From NCBI GenBank assembly GCA_965221035.1, contig OZ244860.1:1674001-1738000 (forward strand): a stretch of DNA of 64,000 bases. The letters run 5' to 3'. The notes below the pieces were generated by a model that was given only the letters and a program-made list of their open reading frames with translations, searched no databases and was not told where the DNA came from. The stretch is from UBA6522 sp965221035 (GTDB lineage: Bacteria; Pseudomonadota; Gammaproteobacteria; Steroidobacterales; Rariloculaceae). Both the position numbers and the translations under genes were made by a program. This document shows positions 17,577-26,500 of this stretch, in pieces; the stretch's first letter is position 1, and each line of letters opens with the position of its first letter.

Positions 17577-18728
17577 ATGTTGAATATCAAAAAAGTACCT
17601 TTTCTGATGCTCGCCACCATGACCTGCCTGGCGACCGCAGGCTGCGCGAAAGGTGACGCGCAAACCCGGAGCGCCGGCGAGAACGATCCACAAGCTCAGA
17701 TTGACGTTGAAAACGCTTCGTCAGTGCAGGGAAACATGGAGGACACCGTGGAGCGTTTACCGGCGAGCAGGTTCGATCTGAGCAATTGGTCGATAACCAT
17801 CCCGCTGGACCTCGATGGCAACGGAGTAGCCGATACGATCAGGCCCGCGGAGCTCCAGACCTATTCCCATCCCGATTTCTTCTATCTCGATGAGAACGAC
17901 CGCTTAGTGTTCACCAGCCCGAACAAGGCGACGACGTCCCCGAACTCCACCAACACGCGCAGTGAACTGCGTTACGAGAGCCGGGGATCGGACCGCTCCA
18001 TCGCCGGTTCCTCGCCCGGCAATCACTTTGCCTTGGCGTCTCATGAAAATGCTGACCAGTTTGCGTCCACGGGAGGCAGGATGGAGGCGACGCTGCAAGT
18101 CGACCAGGTATCCCTGCATGCGGGTCACCCCCAAAAACCTCCCGCCTACTCGGTGGTGATAGGGCAGATTCATTCGCTCAGCCAGGATGAAAAAACGGAC
18201 GGCTTCGGTTACGGCAACGAACCGCTCAAAATCTTCTACAAGAAGTGGCCGGACCACGAAACGGGCTCCGTCTTCTGGGCCTATGAAAGAAACCTCCCCA
18301 CGGATGACCCGAACCGGACAGACATCGCCTACGTCGCGTGGGGAAACAACTGGGATGACCCGTCCGATCCCGGGGATCGAGGAATCGCCCTGGGCGAAGT
18401 GTTCAGCTACACGGTCAATGTGCACGAAGACACCCTGCACCTGATCTTCGAGAGCGAAACGAAGGGCGCCGTTCGACACCGGATCAATCTCGCCGACAAC
18501 GTCGACGCACATGGAAATGTCGACACCGCCGACCATCCTGATGGCTATGCCCAGGAATCCCTTTACTTCAAGGCGGGGGCCTACAACCAATGCAGTACGT
18601 CGCAGGCCGACAGCTGGCGATATCCCGCATGCCCGGGCACGGGCGACTGGGAAACGGATCGAGCCAATGGAGACTTCACCCGGGCAAGATTCCATCGATT
18701 GGTCGTGGGCGAATCCACACCCATGTAG
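17577..18728 (+). CDS. PL7 family alginate lyase lipoprotein
   Basis: Alginate lyase with beta-jelly-roll fold, 383 aa. The signal sequence MLNIKKVPFLMLATMTCLAT ends in the lipobox TAGC (Cys 23). The three PL7 signature blocks are present: RSELR at 128-132, QIH at 197-199 and YFKAGAYNQ at 330-338, containing the catalytic Gln/His/Tyr. In characterised PL7 enzymes QIH rather than QVH goes with activity on G-containing blocks (family knowledge). 34 bp after the symporter gene, probably last in that operon; an IS1380-type element lies 130 bp downstream. Confidence 0.92.
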   Translation: MLNIKKVPFLMLATMTCLATAGCAKGDAQTRSAGENDPQAQIDVENASSVQGNMEDTVERLPASRFDLSNWSITIPLDLDGNGVADTIRPAELQTYSHPDFFYLDENDRLVFTSPNKATTSPNSTNTRSELRYESRGSDRSIAGSSPGNHFALASHENADQFASTGGRMEATLQVDQVSLHAGHPQKPPAYSVVIGQIHSLSQDEKTDGFGYGNEPLKIFYKKWPDHETGSVFWAYERNLPTDDPNRTDIAYVAWGNNWDDPSDPGDRGIALGEVFSYTVNVHEDTLHLIFESETKGAVRHRINLADNVDAHGNVDTADHPDGYAQESLYFKAGAYNQCSTSQADSWRYPACPGTGDWETDRANGDFTRARFHRLVVGESTPM

Positions 18729-18828
18729 TCCAACCGAATTGAGGGAACCGGTGTAATTCCCGCAGCGTCAGATTGCCGCAGAACCAGAATTGATAAGACC
18801 AATAAGCCTCCCAACTGGTTATTCCGGC

Positions 18829-18857
18829 TGGTTGACCGATTTCATACCCGGTGCTAG
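18829..18857 (+). promoter_or_regulatory. Promoter/operator-like motif cut by the IS1380 element
   Basis: TGGTTGACCGAT at 18829-18840 followed 13 bases later by GCTAG matches, at equal spacing, the sequence 39859-39887 in front of the MFS gene. TTGACC could be a -35 box. IS1380-type DNA begins immediately after the CTAG, so whatever gene this signal once served is now separated from it. The surrounding gap 18729-19083 otherwise holds only the left end of the IS. Confidence 0.4.
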
Positions 18858-20602
18858 CCCGCATTTGTCACCGATTGTGCTGATCGGGTCATTTTCCCTT
18901 GGTGAAAGGGCTTCGTTCGGACGCAGCCGACGCAATCGCCCAGGGTTGTGTCCCGGTGGTGTCTTGAGGGCATGATTCGAGCGGTTTTCGAGGCGGTTTG
19001 GGGGTCCGGGCCGACGGGCAGGCGCAGGTCGCCCTTGGCGATGCCTCTGGCCGGTCCGATGCCGTGTAGGTAGGAAGCTGAAGCTACCCTGGTGCCAGCC
19101 ACGGCGGATGTTGTTGCAGATTGGCCAGGATCTGCGCGAAGCTGCCTGCATGAGCGTAGGCCTCGGAGAACGACAGCCAGACCTTGCGCACGGTGATCCT
19201 CAGGCGGGCGCCGATCTTGAGTAATTTCAGCCGGATCGTGGTGCACTGGGCCCTGGCGTAGGCGGTGCCGGCCAGTCCCAACCGGCGCAGCCCGTGCATC
19301 AGCACGTAGGCGAAGGAGGCAAAGTACAGCCGCAACTGATTGGCCTGCATCGTGGCGCTGCTGGTGCGATCGGCGAACAAGCCCAGTTGCTGTTCCTTGA
19401 TTCGATTCTCCATGTCGCCTCGGGCGCAATACAGCGCCTCGTACAAGTGCTTCGCATCGGCGCGATCCGCACCGAGATTGGTGACCACGAACCGCGGGTT
19501 GGGGCCCTTGGACAGGTATTGCGCCTTGCCCACCACGCGGCGGTGCCGGGACCAGCTCTTGCGCGTGCGGTACCGAAAGTCCCGATACCGGCGCGCCGGC
19601 TCACCCGTGCGCCGGTACTCGGTCCGTGCCTGGTGCATCTGCCGACCGATCGCCCGCACCAGCCGCGCATTGCGCGCCAGGCCGAACACATAGCCGAGCC
19701 CGTTGTCCTCGCACCAGCGCATCAACGGCTCCCGGCAAAACCCCGAGTCGCCGCGAACCACGATCCGCGTGCCCGGCCAACGCGCCCGGATCCGCCCCAC
19801 GATCCGCTCCAACTCCTCCACGCTGCCGGCCGAGGCGTCGATGTTCGAGGGACGCAGCCGCGCGCACAACAGGTGCTCGCCACAGAAGATGTACAGCGGC
19901 AGGTAACCATAATGGCGGTAGTAACCGTGGAAGAACCGCCCCTCCTGACGACCGTGCAGCGGATCGTCCGTGGCGTCCAGGTCCAGCCAGATCTCCCTCG
20001 GCGGTTTGGCATGCGACTCCACGAACACATCCACCAGCAACCGGTCCATCGCCGCCGCATCGGCCGCGATGCGCTTGTATCGGTCCGAGCAGGCCCCCTC
20101 GGCGGTGCCCAGCTCCAGCCGGTTCAGCGTGCTGGCGCCGGCCAGCGGATAGCCTCGGTCGCGATTGCGCACCCGGTCACCGCCCTTCAGGTCCGACTTG
20201 CCCACCAGCAACGCCAACAGGCTGTCGCGGCGCAACTCCTCGTGATCGTTCAGGTCCTCGTACCCCAGCGCCAGTGCGTAGACCCGCTGCCCGAGCAGCG
20301 AACGAACGGTGTGCTCCACGCTGTTGGGGTTGCGGTAATCGCTACAACACCGCGCCAGACGATCCAACAAACCCAGACGCAGATCCGCCTCCCGTAACAG
20401 CAAACCGCCGGCGTCGGAGGTGATCCGACCGCCGTCGAATCGACCGATCACCTGGCGGGCTCCAAAGGCGTGAAACTGAAGTTGTGCGGGTGTACACTGT
20501 GTGGACATGGGACCTCACCGTCGACTTAATGTAAGTGATTGAACCAACTCACATTATCCGACAAATCGAGGTCCCATTCCATCTATCGGTGAGATTTTCG
20601 GG
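18858..20602 (-). mobile_element. IS1380-family insertion sequence with CTAG on both flanks
   Basis: 1745-bp element holding one transposase gene. Imperfect terminal inverted repeats are visible: left end CCCG then, 10 bases on, TCACCGAT; the right end in reverse reads CCCG with the same spacing to TCACCGAT. CTAG flanks the element at 18854-18857 and 20603-20606, which fits a 4-bp target duplication. The right CTAG is shared with the next IS. The element lies directly downstream of the PL7 lyase. Confidence 0.75.
19084..20508 (-). CDS. IS1380-family DDE transposase
   Basis: 474 aa, full family length with no frameshift. RFDGGRITSDAGGLLLREAD is the typical IS1380 N-terminus. DDE residues are visible in IWLDLDATDDPLHG (first Asp), VVRGDSGFCREPLM (second Asp) and CARGDMENRIKEQQLG (Glu, NRIKE motif). 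The gene looks intact, so the element may still be mobile. It is transcribed leftwards, towards the PL7 gene. Confidence 0.92.
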   Translation of the reverse strand: MSTQCTPAQLQFHAFGARQVIGRFDGGRITSDAGGLLLREADLRLGLLDRLARCCSDYRNPNSVEHTVRSLLGQRVYALALGYEDLNDHEELRRDSLLALLVGKSDLKGGDRVRNRDRGYPLAGASTLNRLELGTAEGACSDRYKRIAADAAAMDRLLVDVFVESHAKPPREIWLDLDATDDPLHGRQEGRFFHGYYRHYGYLPLYIFCGEHLLCARLRPSNIDASAGSVEELERIVGRIRARWPGTRIVVRGDSGFCREPLMRWCEDNGLGYVFGLARNARLVRAIGRQMHQARTEYRRTGEPARRYRDFRYRTRKSWSRHRRVVGKAQYLSKGPNPRFVVTNLGADRADAKHLYEALYCARGDMENRIKEQQLGLFADRTSSATMQANQLRLYFASFAYVLMHGLRRLGLAGTAYARAQCTTIRLKLLKIGARLRITVRKVWLSFSEAYAHAGSFAQILANLQQHPPWLAPG

Positions 20603-20606
20603 CTAG

Positions 20607-22630
20607 TCGGAACTTCACGCGCCAATTTATCGGATAGTGTAATGGTTTCAGTGATTTAGCGTTATTCGACCTGGACGCGTACTGGGAACATTTTGGCCGG
20701 GTCGACGTCGAGCAGTTCGAAGGCGCGGCGCTGTAGCGGGGTCGGCTGGGTGGCCACGGCGAAGCGGTTTTCGGGATTGTCGGGCAGATGCACGGTGTTC
20801 AGCGCCAGGGTGGCCAGGTCCTCCAGCAGGGTGGGCAGGCTATGCACGGGCAGGCCCTCGGCGGTGGTTTTGGAGGCGCTCTTGCGTCGGGCCCGTTCGG
20901 AGGTACGGGCCGGTTGCACGGGCGAGGTCCGTTGTGCGCGGGCGCCTTCGGGGTCGTCGTCCTCGAACAGCAAGGGGGCCAGCCGCCGTCGCAGGTGCCA
21001 TTCCACGTGGCAGGCCAGGGCGCACAGGAACACATGCGCGCGTACGCGCTCGGGGCTGTACACGTACACCGGCCGAACCTGGAGCCGGGCGGTCTTCAGG
21101 GTGCGGAACGCCCGCTCGACGCGGGCCAGCGATTTGTAGGCTTCCACGGCCTCGTGCGCGCCCATGGCCTCGGCATCGAGGCTGGTGCGCACGATGTAGA
21201 TGCCGTCGAGCCGGGCTTCGGCGGCGATCTTCCCGGCACGGCGCTCGAACGTAAGGTCCTGGTCCGTCACCGTGATGTGGAAGTGCTTTTCCACCTTGCG
21301 CCGGTTGGCTTCGCGCCCCACCCGGCGGTTGATCTTCTCCAGGCCGCGCAGCCGAGACCCCTTGCGGCGTACGATCCCGGCGATGCGCCGAAGGATCGCC
21401 TCGGTGGCCTGCAGGAGCGCCTCGCGCTTGCGGGCGCGCTCCTCGGCCAGACGCGGATTGAAGCACACCATCAGGCGCTCGCCCGGGAAGTCCGGACTGA
21501 CGATTTCGGCCACCGCGTCGGCTTGCAGGGCGTCGGGTTGCAGCGGCGCGGCCCGCCCGTCCTGCAACGGCTTGAGCAGCGTGCGCAGATCCGCGCTCTT
21601 CAGCGCCGAGATCCAGTCCAGCCCCGCCGGGGCCACCGTCTCGCGCAGGCGCGCCGTGGTCAGCATGCCCCGGTCGCCCACCAGGGCGATGCGCCTCACG
21701 TCGAAGCGCTGCTTGAGTTTGGCCACCTGCGCGGCCACGGTGCCCGGATCGGCGGTGTGGCCATCGAACACCTCCACCGCGACCGGGCAACCCTCCCCGG
21801 TACACAACAGGCCGATGGCGATCTGCTTCTTGCCGCGCTTGCCGTCGCGGTTGTGGCCGAACTTCGCCAGCGGGCAGCAGCGCCCCTCCAGGTAGCTGGA
21901 GGTCATGTCGTAGAGCACCAGGGTGCCGTCCTTGAGATACCGCCGCGCCAGACCGCGCTCGATCCACGGCTGGCGCTTCAACAACCAGTCGAGCATGCCC
22001 AACATCTCGTTGCCGGCGACCTCGCCCAGGCCCAGCACCGCGCCGAGGCTGGTGGCGGCGGTGTCGGGGGACAGTTGACGGGCGGTGGCGAGCTTGGAGG
22101 CCGGCGAGAGCACGCGCGCGACCAGCGCCGCCAGGGCCAGTTCGCGCGTTCGACTGGCGGTGCGGTGCAGCCGCCGCGGCAACTCCAGCTGCCGGCACAG
22201 CCCCAGCACGGCGGCCACGTGGCCGTGGGGCAGGGACCGTTGCACGACGAACGCCTCGTGCGCCGAGGTCAACACCACGCCGCCCTTGAGCACCCGGCGG
22301 ATGCCCTCGATGAGATCGGGGGGCAGGTGGGTGAGGTTGGCCAGGGTTTGCTTGCGGATGCGCTTGCCTTCCCGCCAGGCTTTTCGCAACAGGATGGCCG
22401 GGGGGCTGTGGCGGTTGGGGATGGATTCGATGTGGTAGGACAGGGGCGAGCCTTACATGGAAACAAGATGTTGGGATGATATACAGGATAACAAGCAAAT
22501 ACAACCCATATATGGGCATCTATACATGGAAACACATTTGCAGGCAGTAATCCCGCCGGCTCGGCAGGAACCAACGTGAAATCAACAGGATATGAGACTC
22601 AGACCGGTTGGGAGGAGTGTGAAGTTCCGT
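20607..22630 (-). mobile_element. IS1634-type insertion sequence abutting the IS1380 element
   Basis: 2024-bp element. Its left end reads TCGGAACTTCACGC and its right end, reversed, ACGGAACTTCACAC, giving inverted repeats of about 14 bp. CTAG precedes the left end (20603-20606, shared with the IS1380 element) and follows the right end (22631-22634). Inside the right end, between the transposase and the border, there is a 12-bp palindrome CCCATATATGGG (22506-22517) flanked by two copies of ACATGGAAACA, probably promoter-associated. Confidence 0.68.
20662..22389 (-). CDS. IS1634-family transposase (start unclear)
   Basis: 575 aa from the TTG at 22389. DDE signatures: LVLYDMTSSYLEG, RRIALVGDRGMLTTARL and ARVERAFRTLKTARLQVRPV, typical of the IS1634 group of IS4-like transposases. 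The conserved family N-terminus (SYHIESIPNRHSPPAILLRK) continues upstream to about 22443 in the same frame, but there is no ATG, GTG or TTG there before a TAA at 22453-22455; only a CTG at 22443 would include it. Either an unusual start is used or the start codon is mutated. The rest is intact. Confidence 0.87.
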   Translation of the reverse strand: MRKAWREGKRIRKQTLANLTHLPPDLIEGIRRVLKGGVVLTSAHEAFVVQRSLPHGHVAAVLGLCRQLELPRRLHRTASRTRELALAALVARVLSPASKLATARQLSPDTAATSLGAVLGLGEVAGNEMLGMLDWLLKRQPWIERGLARRYLKDGTLVLYDMTSSYLEGRCCPLAKFGHNRDGKRGKKQIAIGLLCTGEGCPVAVEVFDGHTADPGTVAAQVAKLKQRFDVRRIALVGDRGMLTTARLRETVAPAGLDWISALKSADLRTLLKPLQDGRAAPLQPDALQADAVAEIVSPDFPGERLMVCFNPRLAEERARKREALLQATEAILRRIAGIVRRKGSRLRGLEKINRRVGREANRRKVEKHFHITVTDQDLTFERRAGKIAAEARLDGIYIVRTSLDAEAMGAHEAVEAYKSLARVERAFRTLKTARLQVRPVYVYSPERVRAHVFLCALACHVEWHLRRRLAPLLFEDDDPEGARAQRTSPVQPARTSERARRKSASKTTAEGLPVHSLPTLLEDLATLALNTVHLPDNPENRFAVATQPTPLQRRAFELLDVDPAKMFPVRVQVE

Positions 22631-22655
22631 CTAGTGCGTTTTACCCCACCTTGAT

Positions 22656-23006
22656 TCAGAGTAGCTGAACCAGTGCCACGATCACACCCGCTTGGGCAAT
22701 CATCGCCATAATCATCCACTTCAGCAAGTCGGCCTTGACCTTGTGCATTTCGATCTGAAGGTCTTTTCTCACATTCTGAATCTCGACCTGGAGCTTCTTG
22801 TTCACGGTCTGAATCTCGACCTGGAGGGCCTGCATTTCTACCTGCAGGCGTTTGTCCACGGTCGCCAATCCAGCCTTGGTAGCCAGATTGCTGTTCAGCA
22901 GATGCACATGCTCGACCGCCAAGGCCTCGGCCTGCTCCTCGGTGAAACCGCTTGCCGTGAGGTTTTTGACGAACCGGTGAGTATCAAAGGAGATCGCGTC
23001 GGTCAT
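22656..23006 (-). CDS. Small coiled-coil membrane-anchored protein (DUF1640-like)
   Basis: 116 aa. ISFDTHRFVKNLTASGFTEE, then QAEALAVEHV, resembles the N-terminus of DUF1640/CCDC90-like proteins. A long heptad region follows in which the motif LQVEIQ recurs (LQVEMQALQVEIQTVNKKLQ, VEIQNVRKDLQIEMHKVKAD). One C-terminal membrane helix (WMIMAMIAQAGVIVALVQLL) ends the protein. The function is unknown; such proteins are often near mobile DNA. ATG 23006 preferred over GTG 23012. It is just outside the right end of the IS1634 element. Confidence 0.6.
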   Translation of the reverse strand: MTDAISFDTHRFVKNLTASGFTEEQAEALAVEHVHLLNSNLATKAGLATVDKRLQVEMQALQVEIQTVNKKLQVEIQNVRKDLQIEMHKVKADLLKWMIMAMIAQAGVIVALVQLL

Positions 23007-23418
23007 GAGCACATCGTATCCCTATCGCGCCGGCAACCGCAATGCTGAGAAACCATGCGAAACGCCCGGAAACGCCGATTGCATCTTGACCGCGACCCGG
23101 GTAGAGGGATGTGAAGGCCGAGAAGAAGGCCACTCTATCTTTCGATTCAGACGTTCATGCCATTGACGTGCGACGGGTCCAAAATGACGCCCAGCATCGT
23201 GAACATTAGAGCCATGGCGGCAAATATGATGCTGATAGAAACCACTTGGGCGCACGCAATTTGCTATCCCATATCGGCCCTAGAGGCGTCTATGCGGGAA
23301 TAAGCGGAAAAAATCGCTGTCACAGAAACGGACTGCCTTTAGCAAGCTTTTGCAACTGCTTGGAGAACAAGCACTCGCCGCCGATCAACGGCCTCATCGC
23401 GTGCCACATATTCACCCC
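23007..23418. other. Intergenic region without a convincing gene
   Basis: 412 bp between the coiled-coil gene and the true end of the adhesin frame. I see no RNA gene or clear terminator. A 32-codon minus-strand reading frame (23147-23245) encodes a hydrophobic peptide but lacks a ribosome site. Confidence 0.5.
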
Positions 23419-23532
23419 TCACCACCGCAGCGTAGCGGTCGCCCTCACCCCGGCGTCCGCCGGTCCGCCGACCGCGGGCTGGCGCAGCACGGCTTCCACG
23501 TCCACGCGGTTCAGCGGTCCCGGCGCCAACCG
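23419..23532 (-). pseudogene. Detached C-terminal end of the adhesin beta-barrel, behind an in-frame TGA
   Basis: Immediately after the TGA at 23533-23535 the same frame stays open for 37 more codons, RLAPGPLNRVDVEAVLRQPA through DAGVRATATLRW, ending at a second TGA (23419-23421). The last stretch is an amphipathic strand with a terminal Trp, the usual end of an outer-membrane beta-barrel. Reading the first TGA as a former TGG gives LRLGWRLAPG, a natural junction. The annotated end at 23533 is therefore probably a nonsense mutation. Confidence 0.8.
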
Positions 23533-26500
23533 TCAGCCCAGCCGCAGCGCGCGGTCTCCGCCGTCCGTGCTCGACAGCGCCGCGAACGGCGTTTGTAATC
23601 CCTTGCCCCTCGGGCCGTCCATCGCGTACCCCAGCTCCGCGTCCATCCGTCCGGTCCCGGCCACTCCTTGTCGACCGCTACCGAACAGGTCCGCCACGCC
23701 GGTCTGCGACCAAAGCCGCTCCGCACCGCCTGACTGGGTGGTGCCCCACGACGGGGCCAGCTCCAGCCTCAAACCCTTGCCTGCAACACCCGGGTCGAAC
23801 CGCACCGACGCGCCGGCGCCCCATTCCCGGTACTGCGCGTCACTGTGTGACACCAGCCCGCGTGCCTTCAACTCCACCGCCAGCCCCAGACCCGGGTCCG
23901 CGAACCGGACTCCGCCGCCCAGCTCCAGCCCCGCGCCCGTCTCCGCATCACCACCGTCGCGGCGCAGGCCCAGCTCCAGACTCGGTGTCAACGCCCGGCC
24001 GCCCGCGATGGCGAACGCCCGCGATCCCTCCAGGATCAACCGCAGCCGGCTCGTCGCGCCCTGGGAGCCCGCCAACCGGCCCGCTTGCGTCGTGACGCCC
24101 TCCGACTCCACCGCCGTCCACATCGCATCGGCCCGCACCGCCAGTTCCACTCCACCGTCCGGACCCGCCTGCCGCAGCACGCCGCGCAGTCCCGCCGCGG
24201 CCATCCGCAGGGAGGTGTCCACCGTCCAGTGTCCCGCGTCTTCGCGGTTCAATGTCGTCTCGCCCGTGGCGTATCCTGCCGTACCCCAGGCCGACAGGCG
24301 CTCGTTGATCGCGTAGCGGGCGTAGGGGTGGATGCCGGTCAGGGAGCTGGCCAGTCCGCCGCGCTCCGGTCCGTTCGCGTCGTTGTGCGGGTTCGTCTCG
24401 TAGCCGCCGGCGCCTTCGCTGAGCGACAGCGCCGCGCCCGCCAGCCAGCGGCCGCGCTGGGTGTCCGCGCCCATGAGGTAGGTACGTACATCGCCGTCGA
24501 CGCGCACCTCGTCGCCGCCGCCGTCGAACCGCGTGCCGGCGCCCTGGCCCCAGAAGGTCCAGGCCGGGGCGGTGTCTTCTTCGCCTCCGGTGGCGAAGGC
24601 GAACGAGCTGTTCAGGAGCAGGTCGCCGTAGTGTGTGGGTCGGGTGCCGTACCTGCCCGAGGGCGGTGTGGCGCCGATTGACAGGGCGGTGCTTGAAAGG
24701 GCGTGGGCGGGGAAGGTTCCGCCAGCGGGTGTTTGTCCCGTGAAGGCGCCGGTACCGCCGGGCCCACCGCCGGTCCAGGACGGACCCCAGGCCGCGCCAG
24801 GCGTCCAGCCCGTGCCGGCCGGGAGGCCGTGCGAGGGAAGGGCGCCGACACCGGCCTGCCGACCGTCGCTATCGCCCAGGTCCACCCGAACGCCCGCGAA
24901 CCGGACATGCGGGGTGGGCGACTCCGTCCGCAGCAGCCGTTCACCGACCCCGTCGACCACATGGCCGGCCACCGCCCGACCGAACCGCGTCAGCCACGCC
25001 TGCGGCAGCGGATCGGCGTTGGAGATCGTGCCCGTCGCCACCGCGGTCGAGATCGTCGCACCGGACGCAGCGGACAACGTCAGCGTAAACGTCTCGTCCC
25101 CCTCGTCCACCGCGTCGTCGATCACCGCCACCGAAACGGTCTTGGACGTCTCCCCGGCGGCGAACGTCAGGGTTCCGGTCGCGGCCGTGTAGTCCTGGCC
25201 CGACAGCGCGGTGCCATCGGAGGTGGCGTAGTCCACGGTTACCGCTGAGGCCGCCGCCGGAGCCAGCGTCACCTTGAAATCCACCGTCACGCCCGGGCCC
25301 TCCTGGGCCTGGGCGGCGGTGACCGATAGCGAGGATGCGGGCGCGGTCGGCGTGGCCGTCGCCCAGCTCGACGAGGGACTGTTGCCAAGCGCGTTGTACG
25401 CCCGGAGCCTGAACCGGTACTGCGTCCCGTTGGTCAGGCCCGTCACGTCGTGCGACACGGTCGAAGCCCCGCTGCCGGTGATGGTCACCCAACCCATGTT
25501 CACCCAACTTCCGGACGTCGCGCGGTACCACTGCTCGTACCGGTAGTAATTGATGTTCGCGTTGCCCGGATCGTCCCACGTCAACGTCGCACCGCCGTCA
25601 CCCGCCGCGGCGCTCAGCCCCGTGGGCCTGTCCGGCACCGACGGTGCCTCCGGTGTGGCCGTCTCCGCGTCCGACTTCGCCCCGTCACCGACCGAATTGA
25701 CCGCACGGACCTGGAACACGTACTCGGTGCCGTTGGTCAGGCCCGTGACGTCGTGCGTGACGGTCGAGGCCCCGCTGCCAGTGATGTCGCCCCACACCGT
25801 GGCGTCGTCGTCCGGGAAGTCCGAGCCCGCCTTGTACCGAACCTGGTACTTCGTGATCGTCGTGTCACCCGGATCGGTCCACGTCAGCGTCACCTGCGTG
25901 TCGCCCGCCACCGCGGCGAATCCGCTCGGCTTGGCGGGGACCGCCGCCGGGGTGGCCGTCTCCGCATCCGACTTCGTCCCCGCGCCGATGGAATTGACCG
26001 CACGGACCTGGAACACGTACTGCGTCCCGTTGGTCAGGCCCGTCACGTCGTGCGACACGGTCGAGGCCCCGCTGCCGGTGATGTCGCCCCACACCGTCGC
26101 GTCGTCGTCGGAGAAGTCTGTGCCCGCCTTGTACCGCACCTGGTACTTCGTGATCGTCGTGTCACCCGGGTCGGTCCAGGTCAACGTCACCTGCGTGTCC
26201 CCCGCCGTGGCGGCGAAGCCGACCGGCTTGGCCGGGGTCGGCGGAGCGACCGGCGTGACCGTCGCCCAATTCGACTGCAGGCTGCTACCGAGCGCGTTGT
26301 ACGCCCGGAGCCTGAACCGGTACTGCGTCCCGTTGGTCAGACCCGTCACATCATGCGACACGGTCGAGGCCCCGCTGCCGGCGATGGTCACCCAACCCAT
26401 GTTCACCCAACTCCCCGAGGTCGCGCGGGACCACTGCTCGTACCGGTAGTGGGTGATGCTCGCGTCGCCCGGATCGTCCCAGGTCAACGTCGCGCCGCCA

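Noticed and set aside
19294..20397. Long plus-strand frame over the IS1380 transposase, and a similar one over the IS1634 transposase (20788-22479)
   Set aside because: Both are opposite-strand shadows of GC-rich transposase genes whose DDE motifs are clear on the minus strand.
23147..23245. 32-codon hydrophobic minus-strand peptide frame
   Set aside because: Short, GTG start without ribosome site, no homologue recognised; could be chance.
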